Notes: generated by a model not told the origin, from the sequence alone. Counted from the stretch's first letter, positions 1 to 13,500 are shown. The stretch: DNA of 64,000 nucleotides from Mercenaria mercenaria (GCF_021730395.1 NC_069373.1:11240001-11304000); one strand, 5' to 3'. Program-made: numbers and translations.

Positions 1-89
1 GTCAAGGTCACAGCTAAAATCAAAGGTTTTACCCTTTCACTATCCATAGCAGTGGCGGGGGATTTAGCTGTCTTTCAGACTGCCTTGTT
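1..89 (+). repeat. 3' tail of a Helitron-like (HINE-type) element
   Basis: These bases are identical to 40664-40752, the last 89 bp of the element at 39562-40750 (AGGTCAAGGTCAC core and a terminal ...CTGCCTTG before T's). The element therefore begins outside the window. Complete identity over 89 bp suggests that two copies moved recently or were homogenised. Confidence 0.8.
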
Positions 90-427
90 TAACAAGAAAT
101 CAGGGGAAAAACTTTGTTACAGGAAAGCAGGTTCGAACAGTAGATACCAATTTTTGTCTATAAATGAACATGTGAAGAATCAGTAACATTACACCAGTGT
201 TAGATATAGAAAGACAGCTATAAAATGCGATTGTTGCTGTGGTTACTTGATTTTGCATGAGGATTACTGTTGCCAAGGAAATTGTAATATTGTATTTCCT
301 TGCATTTGCTTGATATATTGTTCTGTACCAGAAAGTTGCAATCTGTAGCTTGAGGTGAGTTTTGAGTTGAAAATGACATTTCAATAGAAGTTTCAGTTCT
401 AAAGTAATATTCTGCTGGAGAGTTAGA

Positions 428-1345
428 CTGACCTCAGATCCTGTTTGTGAAAGGTGCATGTCCTGTCTTAGTGAAAGGTGCATATTCTCTTATTTGTGAA
501 TTGGTTAAAGGTGCATATCATCTTTGTGAATGGTGTGTATCCTGTCTTAGTGAAAGGTGCATATCCAGTTACTAAAAGGTGCATATCCTGTTAGTGAAAG
601 ATGCAGGTCCTCATATTAGTGAAAGGTGCATATCCTGTTAGTGAAAGATGCAGGTCCTCATGTTAGTGAAAGGTGCATATCCAGTTACTAAAAGGTATAT
701 CCTCTTAGTGAAAGATGCAGGTCCTCATTAGTGAAAGGTGCATATCCTGTCTAAGTGAAAAATGCAGATTCTGTTATTTGTGAAAGATGCATATCCGCTT
801 GGTTAAAGGTGCATATCCTCTTTGTGAAAGGTGCATATCCACTGTGAAAGGTGTGTTTCCAGTCCTAGTGAAAGGTACATATCCTCTTTGTGAAAGGTGT
901 GTATCTGTCATAGTGAAAGGTACATATCCTCTTTGTGAAAGGTGCATATCCACTGTGAAAGGTGTGTTTCCAGTCCTAGTGAAAGGTGCATATCCTCTTT
1001 GTGAAAGGTGCATATCTAGACTTACTGAAATGTGCATAATTGTTTAATCCTCTAAGTGAAAGATGCAGATCTTCATATTAGTGAAAAGTGTATATCCTGT
1101 TTATGAAAAGTGCACATCCCCACATAGTGACAGGTTCATTTCCTCTCAATGAAGATGCATATCCTCTTAGTGAAAGGTGCATATCCTCTCTTATGACAGG
1201 TGCATATCCTTTTTATGAAAGTTGCATTTCCTTTACCAGTGAAAGGTGCATAATTCATTATCATCTTATTAATTAAAGGTGCATATTCTCCATTGAACAG
1301 AAAGGTGCATATACACTTAGTGAAAGGTACACATTTTCTGCCGTA
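428..1345. repeat. minisatellite, ~22-bp unit
   Basis: Roughly forty imperfect tandem copies of a 19-23 bp unit of the form GTGAAAGGTGCATATCCT plus a short variable spacer (CTTA, GTTA, ACT). Open frames on both strands here are products of the repeat and are not genes. The array lies in the intron just before the first visible exon of the coiled-coil gene. Confidence 0.9.
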
Positions 1346-1439
1346 TACAAGAAAATTGAGCATTTCCTGACTTCAGTTTTACAGAACATTGAAAAGCCTG
1401 ATAAAGTGATGTACTAACAGATATGTTTATACCTTGCAG

Positions 1440-1565
1440 AGGAACTGAATGAGTCACAAACAGAAGCCAAACAGGCCAAAGAAGAAAACAGTGCCTTGAA
1501 AACAGAACTCACGCAAGCTCAAACCCAGGTGCAAGACAAGTCAGAAATGGTCATAGACCTTCAAG
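1440..1565 (+). CDS. coiled-coil exon, 126 nt (two 21-residue modules)
   Basis: Acceptor ...ACCTTGCAG and donor GTAATC; phase 1 in, phase 1 out. It encodes ELNESQTEAKQAKEENSALK and then TELTQAQTQVQDKSEMVIDL, so it is exactly twice the 63-nt unit of the next five exons and may be a fusion of two ancestral modules. Confidence 0.85.
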
Positions 1566-4500
1566 GTAATCCTATACTTGTGTTGTTTATTACTATCATG
1601 ATATACATGTTGAATACTGTGTGAGTTTACAGCATTTACTACTCTGTACTTGAACAGGCCAGAAAGTCTCTGGAGTGGTTTTTTGACTGATTAGAATGTA
1701 CAAAGTACATGTACTATTTAATTTGCGAAAAATGTAACTTTTTTAAATTGTTTAAACATGGGCTTCAATAGATATGTTTCCCACCACACAGTGGTGTGGG
1801 AGACATATTGATTTACTCCAGTCTGTGTGTGTGTCTGTCACAAAGCTTGTCCACACTCTTAAGTCGAACATTTCTCAACGGATCTTCACCAAACTTCAAC
1901 AAAATGTGTCTGCCAATAAGTGCTCAGCCAAGTTCGATAACTAGCCAAATCGGCCTAGGCACTTTGGAATTATGGCCCTTGAATTACCGAAAAATGCTCA
2001 GATTTTAGGCGCATTCCTGGAGCCAAAAGGACCCCTATACTACTCATGAGTAGTATAGGGGTCCTTTTGGCATGAGTAGTACAGGGGTCCTTTTGGCTCC
2101 AGGAATGTACATGCAGTCTATAGGAGTCCTTTTGACTTGATGAATGTGCATGTGCTCTAATAGGGCAAGTTCGATAATGAGCCAAATCGGTCCAGGCACT
2201 TTGGAGTTATGGCCCTTGAATTACCGAAAATCGGCCTTTTTACTCTTGTCCGTGCTCTAAGTCGAACATTTCTCATCCGATCATCACCAAACTTTAACAA
2301 AATGTGTTTGACCATAGGTCCGCGGCCAAGTTCGATAACTAGCCAAATCGACCCAGGTACTTTGGAATTATGGCCCTTGAATTACCGAAAATCGGCCTTT
2401 TTATTCTCGTGCGCGCTTTAAGTCCAACATTTCTCACCCGATCTTCACCAAACCTAAACCAAATGTTTTTTACCATAACTCCTTGACCAGGTTCATTAAC
2501 TAGCCAAAATGCCCGAGGCACTCCAGAATTATGGCCCTTGAATTACCCAAAATCGGCCTTTTTGCTCTTGAGGGTATATTTGTAGTGAGTAAACAGTATA
2601 TAAAGACTGACTTGCTATTTAGATGATTAGGCAGTTGTGGGAGACATGCGCTTTTCTCAAAAGCAACTCTAGTTTTCAAATTAATTTGGCTAAAACTTAA
2701 TATCTCCTGAATACATTTATAGTGTGAATGCACGCTTATGATGGGTACAAATATATCTAAGTTGTTTCAGTAATTGTAACTCCTGTTTTGCAGAACAATT
2801 ACAGAAGGCAGAGAACACCACGAAGGAGGTGAAAGAGCAAATACTTGAACTAAGAGGTAGGTATATTGTTAATAACACAGGCACGACTTGATTGTCAGTC
2901 ATATCAAAACGTCATGGAATGATGTACTTTCAAAGGCTACGGTTGAAACTCGGTGTCTAGAATTCCAAGGGATCGAGTGTTTTACTTTGAGACAACCGAA
3001 ACTTGCCTTAAAAATGGTATTTTGTGCACATTTTTGGGGCAGAACTTGAAAATGTCTTCAAGATAGTTGGAATTTTGAGATAAGTGAGTTCAAGATATCG
3101 AATTTCAAATGTATATTGTCATTAAGGGGAAGATTATTTCCTTTTAGCATTAGTGTGATTATCCAGTCCCAGACACTCATAATGTGAAGCTACAAGAAGA
3201 GGAAGAACTGCTACTGTATTTCCTAAAAAATTTGCTGTTTATGAATTGTTTTCAGGGAATAGAGTATGCAAATCCTTTGATTGGAACTTTAATTCATTTT
3301 TATTAGTAATATACACCTCAATTTGGGGCTATATTTTAGGCACATGTGTCTGTGTTTGTCCGGGTGTTATTCCTTTCTATAGACATTGAATGGATTTTCA
3401 GTTAATATACAAAATGTTATCCATTATAATACAACAAGATGTAAACTGATCTGGAGTCAAAGTTGCACTTGGAACTCAGATGTCAAGGTCTCCTTCAGAA
3501 GTCAAAGGTCAAGGATCTTTATAAATCTAGAGTGCCTGTCTTCCTTATATTAAAACGGTCTCAAGTTACATTAATACTAGATACTTAGTTTGTAAAAAAA
3601 AAAAATAACAAACTGATTTGCAGCTTATGTATTATGTTACTGTTTCAGACCAACTTGTGGAAGAACAGAAAGTATCAAAACTTAATCAGGAGGAAATAGC
3701 CACATTAAAAGGTATGGAAATCATAACAAAGTGAGACATGCTTAAAGATAAAACAAGGCTACATGCCAGCTATGGCTTGTATTTATTGTTTCACTGAAAA
3801 CTTTTGTTACAGTATAATTGTTTGCCAGTTAAGCTCAGCCAGTTAGCTTTGTAGGGAGAGTAATGAAGAGGTTGCATGTGTGTTTTGTGATTGTTCTGAA
3901 TCTCTGACTGTTTTAACAGAAGTCAGTATCTATGCCATGATGCAGCTGTTCTGATTCTTATAAGGAAGCTGTTAGTTACTTGTCGGAACAGTTTACCACT
4001 ATGAACCACTGTTAAATAACTTAAATACTGTAGGAAGAAGGCTTTAAAACAAGTAAATAATTTACAAACTAGTTTAAAAATAAGCCATTCAGAAAATCAG
4101 AACATTGATAATTGATTTTGTTTTCTGTAGGAAATCTTGAAGAGGAAAAGACCAAACATAAAGAAACATTACAGCATCTAGAAACAGCCAAAAGTAAGTT
4201 CAACTTTTACTTTTGCACTTATTAATACCAGAATATATAAATTGTAAACTTTTTATTTCTACTTAATATCATACGAATACTAAGAATATTTTGACCTGTG
4301 ATCCTGAAACTTCATAGGAATATTGCTCATGGCGAGTTGACGACCTTGGTAAGCACATATCCATTGGACAGTGTGAATGATTTTAAGTTAGTGGGTCAAA
4401 GTTGATGATCACATTGACCATTAGTAGTGCTGGCAACAAGTGATTCTGCCTTTGCGACCAGTGCAGACCAAAATCAGCCTGCAAATCCGTGCAGGCTGAT

Positions 4501-7500
4501 CATGGTCTGCACTGTTCGCTATTCAGTCAGTAAATTTTCAGTGAACACCCATTTGATAAACAAATGGTACTGCCCAAAATGAATGATGGACCAGTCCATT
4601 TTAGAAATTTAGCAGGGTAAAGGTTAAAGAATAACTACCATGGACTCCTTGATTTTAAGGTTTCTTAGTTAAAGTTCATATTCACTGTCGTGCTGACAAA
4701 TTGTACGATTGTGCTTGTTGTCAGTCCATCTGTTTTCAGTTTAGTTTGCTCTTAAAATGCTTGACCTGTGATCCTCAAATTTGGTAGGCACATTGCTTTG
4801 GCCATTTTATGCTCCACACAGTCGTGCTCTTGTTAAAACTTAGAAATCAAAATTCAACCAAAATCAAGAAATATTTTGCTGTAATCACTGGTCTTAAGAT
4901 AAACCGCACTTTAGAGAAATTTTACTTCAGTTACACCAGCTCATTTTTGTTTCAGGCAACTTGGAAGAAGAAAAGTCCAAACATGAAGCTACAAAGAACA
5001 GTCTCGTAGAATCCAAAAGTAAGTTTCTTCATACTTATTTATCCCTTATATATTATAGCTGTATCATTTATTATCTATTTGTATATATACACGCATTGAC
5101 TCCTGTGGCTGTAATATTCAAATGTTGCAGCATATGCAAAAAAGTCAAGAGTATTTTCTATTTGTTTCATTTAGGTTGAATGATTGGTTTCAGATTAGTA
5201 AAACATTACACACCAGCAAAATATTTCTGTCCAGAGCGATGCTGTATTAAAGAATATAAATTGTTTTGATCAGTAATCTGTTAGCTAAAGAAGTTTGTTG
5301 TGTACAGAGAGCCTGTCTCAATCGCGAGTTGTTTACATTTCAGAGAGCCTGTCTGAATCGCGAGTTGTTTACATTTCAATAGCCTTTCTGAATTTCAAGT
5401 TGTTGACATTTCAAAAAGCTTATCTGAATCTCGAGTCGTTTACATTTCAGAGAGCCTGTCTGAATCTCAAGTCATTTACATGTCAGAGAGCCTGTCTGAA
5501 TCAAGTCGTTTACATTTCAGAGAGCCTGTCTGAATCCCAAGTTGTTTACATTTCAGGGAGCCTGTCTGAATCTGAAGTTGTTTACATTTCAGAGGGCCTG
5601 TCTGAATCTCAAGTTGTTTACATTTCAGAGGGCCTGTCTGAATCTCAAGTTGTTTACATTTCAGAGAGCCTGTCTGAATCTCAAGTCATTTACATTTCAG
5701 AGAGCCTGTCTGAATCTCAAGTCGTTTACATTTCAGAGAGCTTGTCTGAACCTCAAGTCATTTACATTTCAGAGAGCCTGTCTGAATCTCAAGTTGTTTA
5801 CATTACATAAAGCCTATCTGAATCTCAATTTGTTTATATTTCAGAGAGCCTGTCTGAATCTCAAGTTGTTTACATTTCAGAGAGCCTGTCTGAATCTCAA
5901 GTCGTTTACATTTCATAGAGCCTATCTGAATCTCAATTTGTTTATATTTCAGAGAGCCTGTCTGAATCTCAAGTTGTTTATATTTCAGAGAGCCTGTCTG
6001 AATCTCAATTTGTTTACATTTCAGAGAGCCTGTCTGAATCTCAGCAAGCTACTAAACAAAGTCAGAATGAGGCTACACAGTTACGCAGTAAGTACTGTAA
6101 CATCATAGTGTGTGTTACATGTGTGACTTGGTGTTTTAGTTTTTCATTTGTTACATTTAGACCTACAGCAGATAGCTTTAGAACTGTACAGGTATAGGAC
6201 TTAGCGTCTGAAATCCAGCAGGTATTTACTGTTGTAACTTACATAAGTAATTCTGTTTTAAATATTTAAATAACTACATCAGTACAACGTTTTTTTTTAA
6301 AAAATGCAGTAAGCATTCAGCTTTTAATTTCGTGAGCATAAGAAAGTTCTTGCATTTTGAAACAAAATATCTTAATATTATGTTAGGGATGGTTGAGGTT
6401 ATTGTGTTGTTTGACCATAAGTATTTTTATGAAGACCGCTATTAACATAGAAAAGTTTACAATTTATTGTCAGTCAGGGCTATGAAATACATATGCAAGT
6501 ACATTATATTATCAAGTGTAAAAATTGCTGTTTCCCAGAAGAAATGAGCTGTGCCATGAGAAAAGCAACATAGTTGGTTTGCGACCAGCATGGATCCAGA
6601 CCAGCCTGCGCATCCACGCAGTCTGGTCAGGCTCCATGCTGTTCGCTTTTAAAGCCTATTGGAATTGGAGAAACTGTTAGCGAACAGCATGGATCCTGAC
6701 CAGACTGCGCGGATGCGCAGGCTGGTCTGGATCCATGCTGGTCGCAAACCCACTATGTTGGTTTTCTCATGGCACGGCTCAAATGTTTAGTATGTTAGAG
6801 AAAACAATTTAATTTCAGTTGTGTATTATGCCTATGAAATATAAGTATTTGAAATTTCAGAAATCATTTTGAGTTCTAATTGAACTTGATGGGATATATA
6901 TAGCATGTTATCATACAAAATAACCCTCCATGTTTTGTTTTTTTTTTTTCATTGAAAAGATTTGACATGCTCTGCACTCTAATATGTAGTGAGAAATACC
7001 CATTCCCTGTGCTCTTGTTAACATGTGTACATCTAAATACCCATCCTGTTCATCCTTCCGTCCGTCTTCCGTCCGTCTTCTGTCCGTGATCAGATCTATA
7101 CTAATATATCATATCATTCCCTCATACCTTTTATAGCATAACAAAACAGTAACAATTTTCAGCATATCTTTATTAACTCCTTTTCATCAAATACCGATAT
7201 TCAGGCAATCTATTTAGACTATTTAGTGTTTTTAGATAGTAATGCAGTTGACTCCACAAGCAGCCATTACAGCTTATAGTTATTCAGGCTTGATTGCCAC
7301 ATAAATGTAGTTGAATACATTTGCACAATAAAGGCCTTGATAAGTAATAAGAAGCATCTAGTGTGTATCAAAGATTTCCATTGCTTGTTTTCTTTATATT
7401 TTGTTGGAAGTTTCTCCCACAAAGTTGTCTTCAAGACCCCTGTAGTCTGTAGTTGCATGCTTAACTGACAAGACTTGTTTCTAAAGACTGTGGAAGACAT

Positions 7501-10500
7501 CTTCTTTCTCTGATTTTCTCCTGACTGCATGGCATGCAGTATTTTCTCTGTTCTTTTTCAAGCCTTCTTGTATTGTGAACATTTTCCTTTCATTGTGGTC
7601 TTGTTTGCTTGGCTAGGTATGTGAATGCTGTTGTTGATATTTCTGCTTATTTTTCTTTGATTATCTGTGCATGAAGGCATGGTTGCGTTACACAAGGAAT
7701 TACAGTAATATTTCACCATTCATTTGTTTATCATTTGTTTCATGTTTGGTTTTTGTGTAGATAAACTACGGCATCAGCCGTCGTCTCCTTCACCAGACAT
7801 TGTGGAAATGCGAAATGGCAGCCGAGAAAGGCGTAGCACGCCAGAGAAACGTACCATCCCTCATACTAGATATTCATTTCATATAGGAGATACGCCTTCC
7901 AAACTGCCCATGAGTAAGCGTCAAGGTAATCAGGAGTCTATCCACTTTATCTGTGCTTCAGGTCTATATATTCTCAGTTGCTCTCTTTTAGTTTCCGTGG
8001 TTATGCTTATGTTGCGGATTTTCATTCTTGTGTTTTCTGATGGATCATCTTCATGCTTTAGTGGTGCTTCAGTTGACTTGGTTTTATTTTGCTTCAGAAT
8101 AATTATCCAACAGTTTGTCCACAATGTGGCTTAGCCTAAAGCTTGGAGGGAATATTGCAATATGAACTGTTGCATTGTGTAGCCCTTCTTCTGTTCAGTT
8201 TATAGAGTAATCAAGCAAGCTTTAAAGTATACCTTTGAAACCATTTTCTTTTGATTTATGTTTTATTCCTTTCTGCAAGAATACAGTGAGAAATATTTGA
8301 TTAGTAAATTTTATTTGTATAAGGGATGCACAGTGGTGCAGAGCATTGGACACCTGGGCCTCAAGGGCGCAGGTTTGAATCTTGGTCTGGGAATTCTGGT
8401 ATGAAATCCAGGATCAGCCGTTGGATATAGTCAGTATAAGTTTTGAGAACTTCCTTTGCAATTTGTGTAAAGTTTTAAACTTTGAACTAGAACTGTAAGA
8501 TGCGTTGATCATCTGTATACTGTTATTGTGATAGACATGTTGTATATGCTTTATTTCTGCTTTGCAAGAAGTTGTTCTATTGTGTTATTTACATGTAGAT
8601 CCCCACCAGAGTAAGTGATGTGTTGTCTGGTCTTTGTTTATCTGCACTGTAGGTTATTTGAAACATTTCATGGCTTTGAATTGTAAATAACATGCAATTT
8701 CATCAGAATAATTATTGCATTATGATTCAGCATTTATGTACAAAGTTAGAAATATCATTGTTACAATATAGAGACATACCAAATATGAATGATAATTTGT
8801 TTTATTATGCCTTGAAAACACATACTTGATTTATGTATATTAGCTATCACCAGTGCACTTTGAATCACATTGCATGGTATTTGGATTATGCACCAAAAAA
8901 ACAAAGATCATATTCTGTATTTTGCGTTGATGTTTTGACTGAATTTGAAGTGTGTTTTTCATTTTGTCATTTGATGTTTTGGTTTGTTTTTCCATTCGTT
9001 TTGTTGTACTTTGCTACTTTGTCAGCTGTCTGAAATTTCTGTAAAGCAGTATTACTGTAAGCTGTAAACCAATGTTATATATATTTATTTATTTCATTTT
9101 TACCCATCCATCACCAAACCCAAGTCCCTAGTTATTATCTGCCACAGTTTAACACAAATGATGACTTAATAGTTTTGTAAAATTCAAAAGCTTGTAACTA
9201 AATCTATGGTAAAATCAAGTCTGTGATTTTATTTATGATAGGTATAATAATCATACTGATTAGTGTATTTGGTATCCCTATTATATTTTCAATCACACCT
9301 AGTTTGCTCAAAAGTAATAATGTCACTCCCAGACATCCTTTCATTGCTTTGACCAGTTGCAAGGATATGTGACTACCTTCCACTGTTTTCTCCAATGGTA
9401 AAGGTACGTGACTTCCTTCCATTTCATTGCCCAGTGGTGAGGATAGGTGACTAATTCCTATTGCTTAGCCAAATGACAAGGGTAGATGACTGACTTCCAT
9501 TTCTTTGCAGAATGGTATGGTAAGGTGACTTACTTCCACTTATTTCCATTGCTTTGCCCAATGGAAGGGTAGGGGACATACTTCCATTTATTTCCTAATG
9601 GTTAGGGTAGGGGACTTACTTCCATTACTTTGCCCAGGAGTAAGGGTGGGGGACTTACTTCCATTACTTTGCCCAGTAGTAAGGGTGGGGGACTTACTTC
9701 TATTACTTTGCCCAGGAGTAAGGGTGGGGGACTTACTTCCATTACTTTGCCCAGTAGTAAGGGTAGGGGACTTACTTCCATTACTTTGCCCAGTAGTAAG
9801 GGTAGGGGACTTACTTCCATTACTTTGCCCAGGAGTAAGGGTGGGGACTTACTTCCATTGTTTGGCCCAATGGTAAAGATAGATGACTTATTATGTCTCC
9901 CGCCACACAGTGGTGTGGGAGACATATTGATTTACTCCTGTCTGTGTGTCTGTCACAAAGCTTGTCTGCACTCTTAAGTCGAACATTTCTCATCCGATCT
10001 TCACCAAACTTAAACAAAATGTATTTGACCATAAGACCTCGGCCAAGTTTGATAACTAGCTAAATCAGCCAAGACACTTCAGAATTTTGCCCCTTGAACA
10101 TAATTACCAACAACTACTGGTGCAGCATTGTAGACCGGTTACTCCACTCTGCTACCGCTGATACAGCATTGTAGACCGGTGCAGTATTGTAGACCAGTTA
10201 CTCCAACCTGTGAATACCAATAGGCCACAAACAGTATACAAAGACAGACTTACTATTCAGATGATTGGGCAGTTGTGGGAGACATGTGCTTTTCTCAAAA
10301 GCACCTCTAGTTTCCATTGTTTTGCCCAATGGTGAGGATGGGGGAAATTCTTTCATTGTTTTGCCCATTGGTAAAGGTAGGTGACTTATTTCCATTGTTT
10401 TGCCAAGTAGTAACAGTGGGGAACTTACTTTTATTGTTTGTGACTTATTTCCATTGTTAGGCCCTCTGGTAAAGGTGGGGGCCTTACTTGCCCAATAGTA

Positions 10501-13500
10501 AAGGTAGGTGACTTATTTCCGTTGTTTTGCCCAATGGTAAGGGTGGGTGACTAACTTTCATTGTTTTGCCTAATGGTAAGGGTGGGTGACTAACTTTCAT
10601 TGTTTTGCCCAGTGGGAAGGGTGGTTGAATTACTTTGATTGCTGTGCTCGATGGTCATGGTGGGTGACTTACTTCCACTGTTTTACCTAGTTTAAAAGGT
10701 AGGTGACTTACATGCACTGCTTTGCTCAATTCTTTTTTAACCAGGGTTTTCAAACATTCACTAATTTGTTTAGTCATGAATAAATACACTTGTAAGAATT
10801 TTTATATAACTGTTACTATTAATTTCAGCCAACGAGTTCCTGGCATTGAAGGAAGAATGTGCAAGCCTACGGAAACGAATACAGGCTATAGAAGGTGAAA
10901 TGAAAATGTAAGTCTTGTATTCTCTTCATTAGTGATTAATATTTAGCCGTTTTGAATACTAACAGAAACGGCAAAAAAAAAATTAGTAATTCTGACTAAA
11001 TTGGCTTTTAAATAACCTGTTTCTTACCCATTTTCAAAGATGATCTCCTTTATTGATTGTATTAGTGCAGGAAGGAAAATTACTGGTAGTGCTTCTTGAA
11101 CAATAGGTTGAGATAAAGAGATTATTACTGTAGCAGTGTTCAAGCACAAACTGTGGTTTTAGTCTGTTGTTTGCATATGCACATATGCAGCTCTTCTGGA
11201 TGGCTAAATGTTTTACTGTTGGCATAGAAAATGGCGATATTTGATCATAATGTCCATGATGTTGCCTCAAAAATGAAGTTTGATTTTATCCAAATATTAA
11301 AACAGTTTTCTTTTTCTTAATTGCAAAATTAAATTATCAGATTAAGCAACATCATTATATGAGCCGCGCCATGAGAAAACCAACATAGTGGCTTTGCAAC
11401 CAGCATGGATCCAGACCAGCCTGCGTATCCGCACAGTCTGGTCAGGATCCATGCTGTTCGCTAACAGTTTCTTTAATTGCGATAGGCTTTGAAAGCAAAC
11501 AGCATGGATCCTGACCAGACTGCGCAAATGTGCAGGCTGGTCTGTATCCATGTGGTCGCAAAGCCATTATGTTGGTTTTCTAATGGCACGTTTCAGTTAT
11601 GTGTCAAATTTTGCATCTGCCATGATGGATCTATAGGGACCAATATAAATAGGTTGGTCAAACTACAGATGATTAATGACTTTGTCATGGTTGGCCTGTA
11701 CTGAGTTTTATTAGTGTACGATTTAACTATTGTGATTTTAATAAGCGCTTGAACTAGCAGAAGCATGCACCCTGTGCAGTAGTGTATAATTTTTAGCTCA
11801 CCTGTCACATAGTGACAAGGTGAGCTTTTGTGATCACCTTTCGTCCGTCGTCAGTCCGTCCGTACGTGCATCCATGCGTCAACAATTTCTTGTCTGCACG
11901 ATAGTGGTTTCATTTATGATTTTATTTTAACCGAACTTGCACACAACTTGTATCACCATAAGATCACGGTTCCTTTCTTGAACTGGCCAGATCCCATAAT
12001 AGGTTCCAGAGTTATGGCCCCTGAAAGGGCCAAAATTAGTTATTTTGACCTTGTCTGCACAATAGCAGCTTTATTTATGATTTGATTTTTACCAAACTGG
12101 CACACAACTTGTATCACCATAAGGTCTTGGTTCCTTTCTTGAACTGGCCAGATCCCATAATGGGTTCCAGAGTTATGGCCCCTGAAAGGGCCAGAATTAG
12201 CTATTTTGACCTTGTCTGCAAAATAGCAGCTTCATTTATGATTGGAATTTAATCAGACTTGCACAAAACTTGTGTCACCATAAGATCTCGTTTCCTTTCT
12301 TGAACCGATCAGATATCGTAATGAGTTCCAGAGTTATGGCCCCTGAAAGGGCCAAAATTAGCTATTTTGACCTTGTCTGCACAATAGCAGCTTCATTTAT
12401 GATTTGATTTTAACCAAACTTATACACAACTTGTATCACCATAAGATCTTGCTTCCTTTCTTCCACTGGTCAGATTCCGTCTTGGGTTCCAGAGTTATGG
12501 CCCCTTAAAGGTCCAAAATTGGCTATTTTGGCTTTTGCAGTCATATAGAGACTTCATTTATGGTTTGATTTGATACAAACTTCCAAAATATCTTCAACAA
12601 CAATAAATCTTGGATTCCATGACAAATCAGATCCAATCATATGTTCCAGAGTTATTTTATAACTGATATTACCTCCCCTGATTGTAATCAAAATGGATTT
12701 ATATCAGTAAATACTTACAGGACTTATTTGAAATTTCATTATTGTTATAAGTTGGACTGAGACAATCAGGGTAGATAACTATGGACTGATTTTATGTCAA
12801 ATTACCTCCCTTTATTTTAAGTTAAAATTGTTATATCTCCATAACTAATGAAGATACTGATCTGAAATTACATTTATGTCAACAGATTTATTTGGCAGAT
12901 CCTTCTTTTGTCCACTTACAGTATTTTTTTTTTTTAGCTCACCTGTCACAAAGTGACAAGGTGAGCTTTTGTGATCGCGCGGTGTCCGTCATCCGTGCGT
13001 GCTTGCGTCCGTAAACTTTTGCTTGTGACCACTCTAGAGGTCACATTTTTCATGGGATCTTTATGAAAGTTGGTCAGAATGTTCACCTTGATGATATGTA
13101 GGTCAGGTTTGAAACTTGGTCACGTGCCATCAAAAACTAGGTCAGTAGGTCTAAAAATAGAAAAACCTTGTGACCTCTCTAGAGGCCATATATTTCACAA
13201 TATCTTCATGAAAATTGGTCAGAATGTTCACCTTGATGATATCTAGGTCAAGTTCAAAACTGGGTCAATGCCGTCAAAAACTAGGTCAGTAGGTCTAAAA
13301 ATAGAAAAACCTTGTGACCTCTCTAGAGGCCATATATTTCTAAAGATCTTCATGAAAATTGGTCAGAATGTTCACCTTGATGATATCTAAGTCAAGTTCA
13401 AAACTGGGTCACGTGTCTTCAAAAACTAGGTCAGTAGGTCAAATAATAGAAAAACCTTATGACCTCTCTAAAGGCCATATTTTTCATGGGATCTGTATGA

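Noticed and set aside
774-1047. Overlapping 86-87 residue open frames on both strands
   Set aside because: Pure translations of the 22-bp minisatellite; no start context, no domain.
428-1345. CRISPR-like regular repeats
   Set aside because: Units are contiguous, without unique spacers, and the DNA is clearly eukaryotic.
5295-6108. Open frames of 171 and 188 residues (SLSESQVVYISE and RACLNLKLFTFQ repeats)
   Set aside because: These are two frames of the 36-bp acceptor array. Only its final unit belongs to a supported exon.
6161-6192. Possible short exon (DLQQIALELYR) after the last 63-nt exon
   Set aside because: It ends in phase 2 and cannot join the next exon, which needs phase 1.
9598-9977. 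Repetitive 92-115 residue frames on both strands
   Set aside because: Translations of the 39-bp minisatellite, period divisible by three.
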